A stretch of 5,406 nt of DNA, taken from contig VXPN01000399.1 in the NCBI GenBank assembly GCA_009839535.1, positions 1 to 5,406 of the forward strand, read 5' to 3'. How positions within the stretch are numbered: the first letter of the stretch is position 1; every line of letters starts with the position of its first letter. This DNA comes from Boseongicola sp. SB0662_bin_57. Lineage in GTDB: Bacteria > Pseudomonadota > Alphaproteobacteria > Rhodobacterales > Rhodobacteraceae. Positions 5,383 through 5,406 of the stretch are shown piece after piece. The notes beneath the pieces are model-generated. The model did no database searches. It had not been told where the DNA came from and saw only the letters and a list, made by a program, of their open reading frames with translations. The position numbers and the translations under genes were made by a program.

Positions 5383-5406
5383 TTCGGGGGGTGATTCGCG
5401 TCCAAA
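5355..5406. mobile_element. Probable end of an IS21-family-like insertion sequence (partial)
   Basis: From about 5355 the plus strand reads TGTGGAGTCGCGTTGAAAAT and continues TTGACCCACTTCGGGG. The TG start and the TGAAAATTGACCCACTT core resemble the terminal inverted repeats of IS21-family elements as I remember them, in which TTGACCC-type motifs recur. Integrase-like codons stop exactly here. The rest of the element lies beyond the window, so neither the transposase genes nor a target-site duplication can be seen. The family assignment is from memory and the exact boundary is uncertain by several bases. Confidence 0.4.

Noticed and set aside
1..5406. CRISPR arrays, tRNA genes and classical riboswitches
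   Set aside because: I found no regularly spaced direct repeats, no cloverleaf-like sequence ending in CCA at a gene edge, and no riboswitch core I recognise.

Overview
The window reads as an accessory defence island in a high-GC proteobacterium. An alphaproteobacterium is my best guess, from the style of the integrases and of the HEPN-like gene end, but no rRNA, tRNA or housekeeping gene is present to confirm it. The centre is a complete two-gene McrBC-type (type IV, modification-dependent) restriction operon on the minus strand. The flanks hold broken or truncated genes and mobile-element debris.

Left to right: (1) positions 3-194, plus strand, the last 63 codons of a gene that begins outside the window, resembling HEPN-like hypothetical proteins. 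(2) 195-1070, about 880 bases with no convincing gene, less GC-rich by eye than its neighbours and dotted with short inverted repeats, including a palindrome at 698-711 and a cluster of overlapping hairpins at 1010-1061. (3) 1071-2111, minus strand, mcrC, the PD-(D/E)xK nuclease subunit. (4) 2108-4324, minus strand, mcrB, a 738-residue GTPase subunit whose front end differs from E. coli McrB: an unassigned, probably helical domain followed by an EVE/PUA-like modified-base-reader domain. (5) 4325-4600, the mcrB upstream region, with a ribosome binding site, a tentative promoter and an inverted repeat. (6) 4601-4720, plus strand, the C-terminal remnant of a tyrosine recombinase. (7) 4723-5382, minus strand, a second, related tyrosine recombinase that keeps its full catalytic set but has lost its N-terminal DNA-binding part. 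The two recombinase tails face each other across 2 bases. (8) About 5355-5406, a sequence resembling the terminal repeats of IS21-family elements, which appears to have cut the second integrase.

McrB and McrC should work as one machine. The McrB N-terminal domains recognise modified DNA, the McrB AAA+ ring hydrolyses GTP, and McrC stimulates the ring and cuts DNA. The genes overlap by 4 bases (TTGA) and mcrC begins with TTG, which points to translational coupling that keeps the nuclease subunit low. The integrase pair and IS-like end indicate that the operon sits in a region of repeated mobile-element insertion.

The system family is known. The less ordinary parts are the McrB front end and the tail-to-tail integrases.
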